Positions 61,204 to 63,349 of a DNA stretch of 63,349 bases are shown here, one piece after another. The translations under genes and the position numbers were made by a program. How positions within the stretch are numbered: the first letter of the stretch is position 1; every line of letters begins with the position of its first letter. Origin of the DNA: Erysipelotrichaceae bacterium UBA2227 (lineage in GTDB: Bacteria > Bacillota_I > Bacilli_A > Erysipelotrichales > Erysipelotrichaceae); contig DDYT01000008.1 in the NCBI GenBank assembly GCA_002348095.1, positions 1-63,349 of the forward strand. Direction: 5' to 3'. Below the pieces are notes generated by a model. That model was not told where the DNA came from and ran no database searches. It worked only from the letters and a program-made list of their open reading frames with translations.

Positions 61204-61393
61204 TGCCTTTTGAGCAATTCATCACTGAAATCCCCTTGATTTTTGAAATCGGTTTCGTAAATCTCGGATAATGAGGTGATTAGAGTAGATTTGGGGATAT
61301 TTAGCAACATTCATGATCTTTGAGGTCGTTTTGTTCAATCAAAAACAAGAGCGGCAAAGTTCAGTTTCTGGCGATTAAAATCAATCATAAAAT

Positions 61394-61417
61394 GCCAATA
61401 CTTTGATGAGTATTGGC
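61394..61417 (-). terminator. Hairpin after the zinc-ribbon gene
   Basis: GCCAATACT/AGTATTGGC, 9-bp perfect arms with 6-base loop, followed on the minus strand by ATTTTATG. A weak terminator. Confidence 0.55.
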
Positions 61418-61445
61418 TAATCGAATCAGTGATAAACTCTTATGA

Positions 61446-61778
61446 CTAACCCAGAGACAATATAAATATTAGAACGAGTATTCCCCATAATGCCGTAAAG
61501 AAGACCATGATGCTTTTGATTGTCTGTATGTTCTGGTCCATGTTTCTCATGTATGATTCCATGACATGATAAGGACTCAAACTGTCTTCATTTTTCTTCA
61601 GATTATCAAAAAACGTTTCCCTGATGCTTTCTTTCTGCTCATGGCTATAACTGCGCCACTGCTCCGTGGAGATTTGAAGAGGCAATAAACTCTCCCTGCA
61701 ATCAGGGCAGTGTACCGTTGTCTGCCGTTCTCCGCCAAAAGCAGACTTACAATTCTTGCATATTAGTATTTCGCTCAC
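61446..61778 (-). CDS. Zinc-ribbon protein with C-terminal membrane helix
   Basis: 110 residues. Cys7-Cys10 (CKNC) and Cys24-Cys27 (CPDC) make a zinc ribbon; a helical middle (about 37-85) and one C-terminal helix (about 88-108) follow. GTG start with GGGGGAAA before it. Function unknown. The flanking gap 61779-62106 has no clear gene besides the fragment at 62010. Confidence 0.7.
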   Translation of the reverse strand: MSEILICKNCKSAFGGERQTTVHCPDCRESLLPLQISTEQWRSYSHEQKESIRETFFDNLKKNEDSLSPYHVMESYMRNMDQNIQTIKSIMVFFTALWGILVLIFILSLG

Positions 61779-62009
61779 ACTATTTCCCCCGTGTTCTTTT
61801 ATGAATCTATATTATCATGAGGAAAAGTCTCAGTAAATAGTGGGCACATTCTGTTTATAGTTCTAGTCCGCTATGTCATTGGAAATGTGCAAAATACTGC
61901 GTTAAAAAAATCAAAAAGAATCGACGTCTTAAAAGTGTAAGAAAGAGGGCTTACCGAGTGCATATTAGAGCACTTTTCGATGTGAAATATAATTTAAAGG
62001 TTATTTTCC

Positions 62010-62057
62010 ATGAAAAAGAGAAGTTTTATAATTACTTGCACTCTGTTGTTAGTCTAG
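62010..62057 (+). pseudogene. Signal-peptide-like fragment, possible gene remnant
   Basis: AAAGG, then ATG AAA AAG and a 15-codon reading MKKRSFIITCTLLLV ending in TAG; a TATAAT lies at 61988-61993. This looks like the start of an exported or lipoprotein gene whose body is lost. It could also be chance. Confidence 0.3.
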
Positions 62058-62106
62058 CTTTAAAAATACGAAAGCTTACATTCATTTTTCTAAAATCAAT
62101 GGCGAT

Positions 62107-63228
62107 TCACTTTTTGATTACTGGTCTTCCTACCTTGACCGGAACCTTATGAACTCGCCCATAGGATACACCTACTTCGGAATATTTGTTGGTACCCCAA
62201 CCCCAAAGGGTGTCATCATTTAAGACAATGAGCGTGTGTCCGATGAATGCGGAAAACATCTTCACATCTTCCATGAGCTTTGTAGGGGTAGTCACAAGTT
62301 CTTCATGATCCAATCCTAAACAACCTAACTTATTGCCCCAACCCCACAGGGTTCGATTTTTCGAAAGTGCAAACGTACACCAACTCGTGGATTGAACTTC
62401 AATAACATCCTTCATGATCATAACGGGGTCTTTAATGGTTGTTTGCGCGGTGTCATTAATTCTATGATATTCATTGTGACCCCATGCCCATAGCACATCT
62501 TGGTTATCAATAAAATAGACTGTCCCTGAGTTGTACACCATATCTCTTACCTGATAGTCAATCTCAACTTCAGAAGGTGTTGTGATACAGGTCTTATCGA
62601 TATCTTTCAGCAAGTATTGAATGACATCCTCTTTCGTTCCAGGATTATCCTTGCTGCCCCACGCCCAAAAGCTGCCGTCTTTTTTCATTGCTATGGCATT
62701 TGGGCTTCCCCATGAAACAGCCAAAATAGCAACATCATCCAGTACTTTTGTGAGCACTTTACCGGAAACAAGTGGATCATCAATGGTCTCATCAATAATC
62801 TTACATTCATCCCAACCTATGTACCACAAGCTGTCATCGTTCATCAAAACATATGTCAAATATTGTCCATTCGTCCATATTTGTTTGACGTTCTCCACCT
62901 CTTTTTTAGGGACATGATCCTCTACATCAAAATGTGAAGAAAAATTCCTGTTTTTTCCCCACTCCCAAAGAGAACCATCCGATTTAAGGGCTAAATACTG
63001 TCCAACGTTTGCTTTGAAATCTACAACATCTTCTAACAAAGCACTGTGAACATTTCCAAACTCTTGTCCCCACCCGTTTAGCACATTATTCTGATCAATA
63101 AAGTAAGAATTGCTTCCTTCCGCAAGCACAAGTTTTAATGGTGCATCGTACTCAAAAGGAGTAGCCATGAACTGACAACCACTTATTAATAAGATAATGA
63201 TAACGTCGCCAAAATAGAGCCAGCGCAT
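62107..63228 (-). CDS. RCC1-repeat lipoprotein
   Basis: 373 residues. Short signal with lipobox LLISGC (Cys18), then seven RCC1-type repeats whose turns are NGWG, WEWG, WYIG, WAWG, WAWG, WGWG and WGWG near residues 53, 90, 137, 190, 249, 297 and 344: a full seven-bladed propeller outside the cell. Binding partner unknown. No ribosome site is seen before ATG 63226-63228, which directly touches repeats at 63229, so the 5' end may have been altered by an insertion. Related in fold to the domain within OppC at 23040-23912. Confidence 0.8.
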   Translation of the reverse strand: MRWLYFGDVIIILLISGCQFMATPFEYDAPLKLVLAEGSNSYFIDQNNVLNGWGQEFGNVHSALLEDVVDFKANVGQYLALKSDGSLWEWGKNRNFSSHFDVEDHVPKKEVENVKQIWTNGQYLTYVLMNDDSLWYIGWDECKIIDETIDDPLVSGKVLTKVLDDVAILAVSWGSPNAIAMKKDGSFWAWGSKDNPGTKEDVIQYLLKDIDKTCITTPSEVEIDYQVRDMVYNSGTVYFIDNQDVLWAWGHNEYHRINDTAQTTIKDPVMIMKDVIEVQSTSWCTFALSKNRTLWGWGNKLGCLGLDHEELVTTPTKLMEDVKMFSAFIGHTLIVLNDDTLWGWGTNKYSEVGVSYGRVHKVPVKVGRPVIKK

Positions 63229-63285
63229 CGGACATTGAGAGCCACTCTATCGGAAAATGAGAGCCACCCGAAAAATGGATGGCTC
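63229..63285. repeat. Short tandem repeats resembling an insertion-sequence end
   Basis: CGGACATTGAGAGCCAC (63229-63245) and CGGAAAATGAGAGCCAC (63251-63267) agree at 15 of 17 positions; GAGCCA (63261-63266) also pairs with TGGCTC (63280-63285). Repeated subterminal boxes of this kind are typical of IS21-family ends. The rest of the window to 63349 shows nothing else. Confidence 0.5.
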
Positions 63286-63349
63286 AAGGTCGTTAACTAG
63301 TCAATTTTGGAACGCATGGATTCACCTTTAAGGATGAGTTGATGTGATT

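Noticed and set aside
61958..62152. 64-codon frame in the gap before the RCC1 lipoprotein
   Set aside because: No ribosome site, odd composition, and it overlaps the end of the lipoprotein gene.
1..63349. CRISPR array, rRNA or prophage
   Set aside because: No regularly spaced repeats with unique spacers, no rRNA sequence and no phage structural genes were seen.

Overview
The window looks like chromosome of a mid-GC, low-complexity-wall Bacillota, most likely in or near the Erysipelotrichia. The pointers are: strong AGGAGG ribosome sites with many TTG/GTG starts, T-box and lysine riboswitch control, a Rex repressor behind the t6A genes, a PPi-type phosphofructokinase, an MG284/MPN403-like protein (otherwise known mainly from Mollicutes and relatives) beside acpP, and standard use of TGA as stop. 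This placement is inference from gene content; no ribosomal RNA is present. No CRISPR array or prophage was seen.

Layout. 1-8.3 kb: an Mrp/Mbh-type cation/proton antiporter in the gene order E-F-G-D-E-B-C-D, followed by two extra paralogous NuoL/MrpA-like subunits and no hydrogenase genes. 8.3-11.5 kb: tsaE-tsaB-rimI-tsaD, then rex with an inverted repeat inside its promoter. 11.5-19.5 kb: asnS, a wall amidase, an ABC-F ATPase, an old-yellow-enzyme reductase, a PPi-PFK, an unknown seven-helix protein and tRNA-Ser(CGA). 19.8-27.3 kb: a complete oligopeptide ABC transporter (oppA-B-C-D-F) in which OppC carries a whole seven-bladed RCC1-type propeller between its first and second membrane helices and OppF carries a ~165-residue helical insert; a 63-residue membrane protein with an apparent CTG start closes the operon. 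27.3-31.8 kb: DUF1622, MG284-like, acpP, ptsI, DUF4332 and a diguanylate cyclase.

31.8-39.8 kb: one minus-strand operon for lysine through the N-acetyl branch of the diaminopimelate pathway (lysA-lysC-dapF-asd-dapA-dapB-dapH-deacetylase), headed by a lysine riboswitch with its terminator. 39.8-42.2 kb: asnB with an AAC-specifier T-box leader, plus a GNAT acetyltransferase. 42.3-46.4 kb: grpB-like, dps, an intact IS3-family element that landed in the loop of the dps terminator, and a second diguanylate cyclase. 46.5-53.9 kb: a membrane protein, carbamate kinase, a divergent NDP kinase, a molybdopterin-domain protein, a PiT phosphate transporter with its DUF47 partner, a ParB-like protein, a PH-like protein, a methyltransferase and plsY. 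53.9-57.6 kb: two YwaF-like proteins around a DUF302 protein, then a small copper operon (HMA chaperone plus CueP) behind a CsoR-type palindrome. 57.7-63.3 kb: a 1150-residue glycoside-phosphorylase-like enzyme, a zinc-ribbon membrane protein, and a free-standing seven-repeat RCC1 lipoprotein whose 5' end abuts short repeats that resemble an insertion-sequence end.

The most unusual item is the RCC1 propeller built into OppC; together with the OppF insert and the free RCC1 lipoprotein it suggests a modified peptide importer not described by the standard Opp model.
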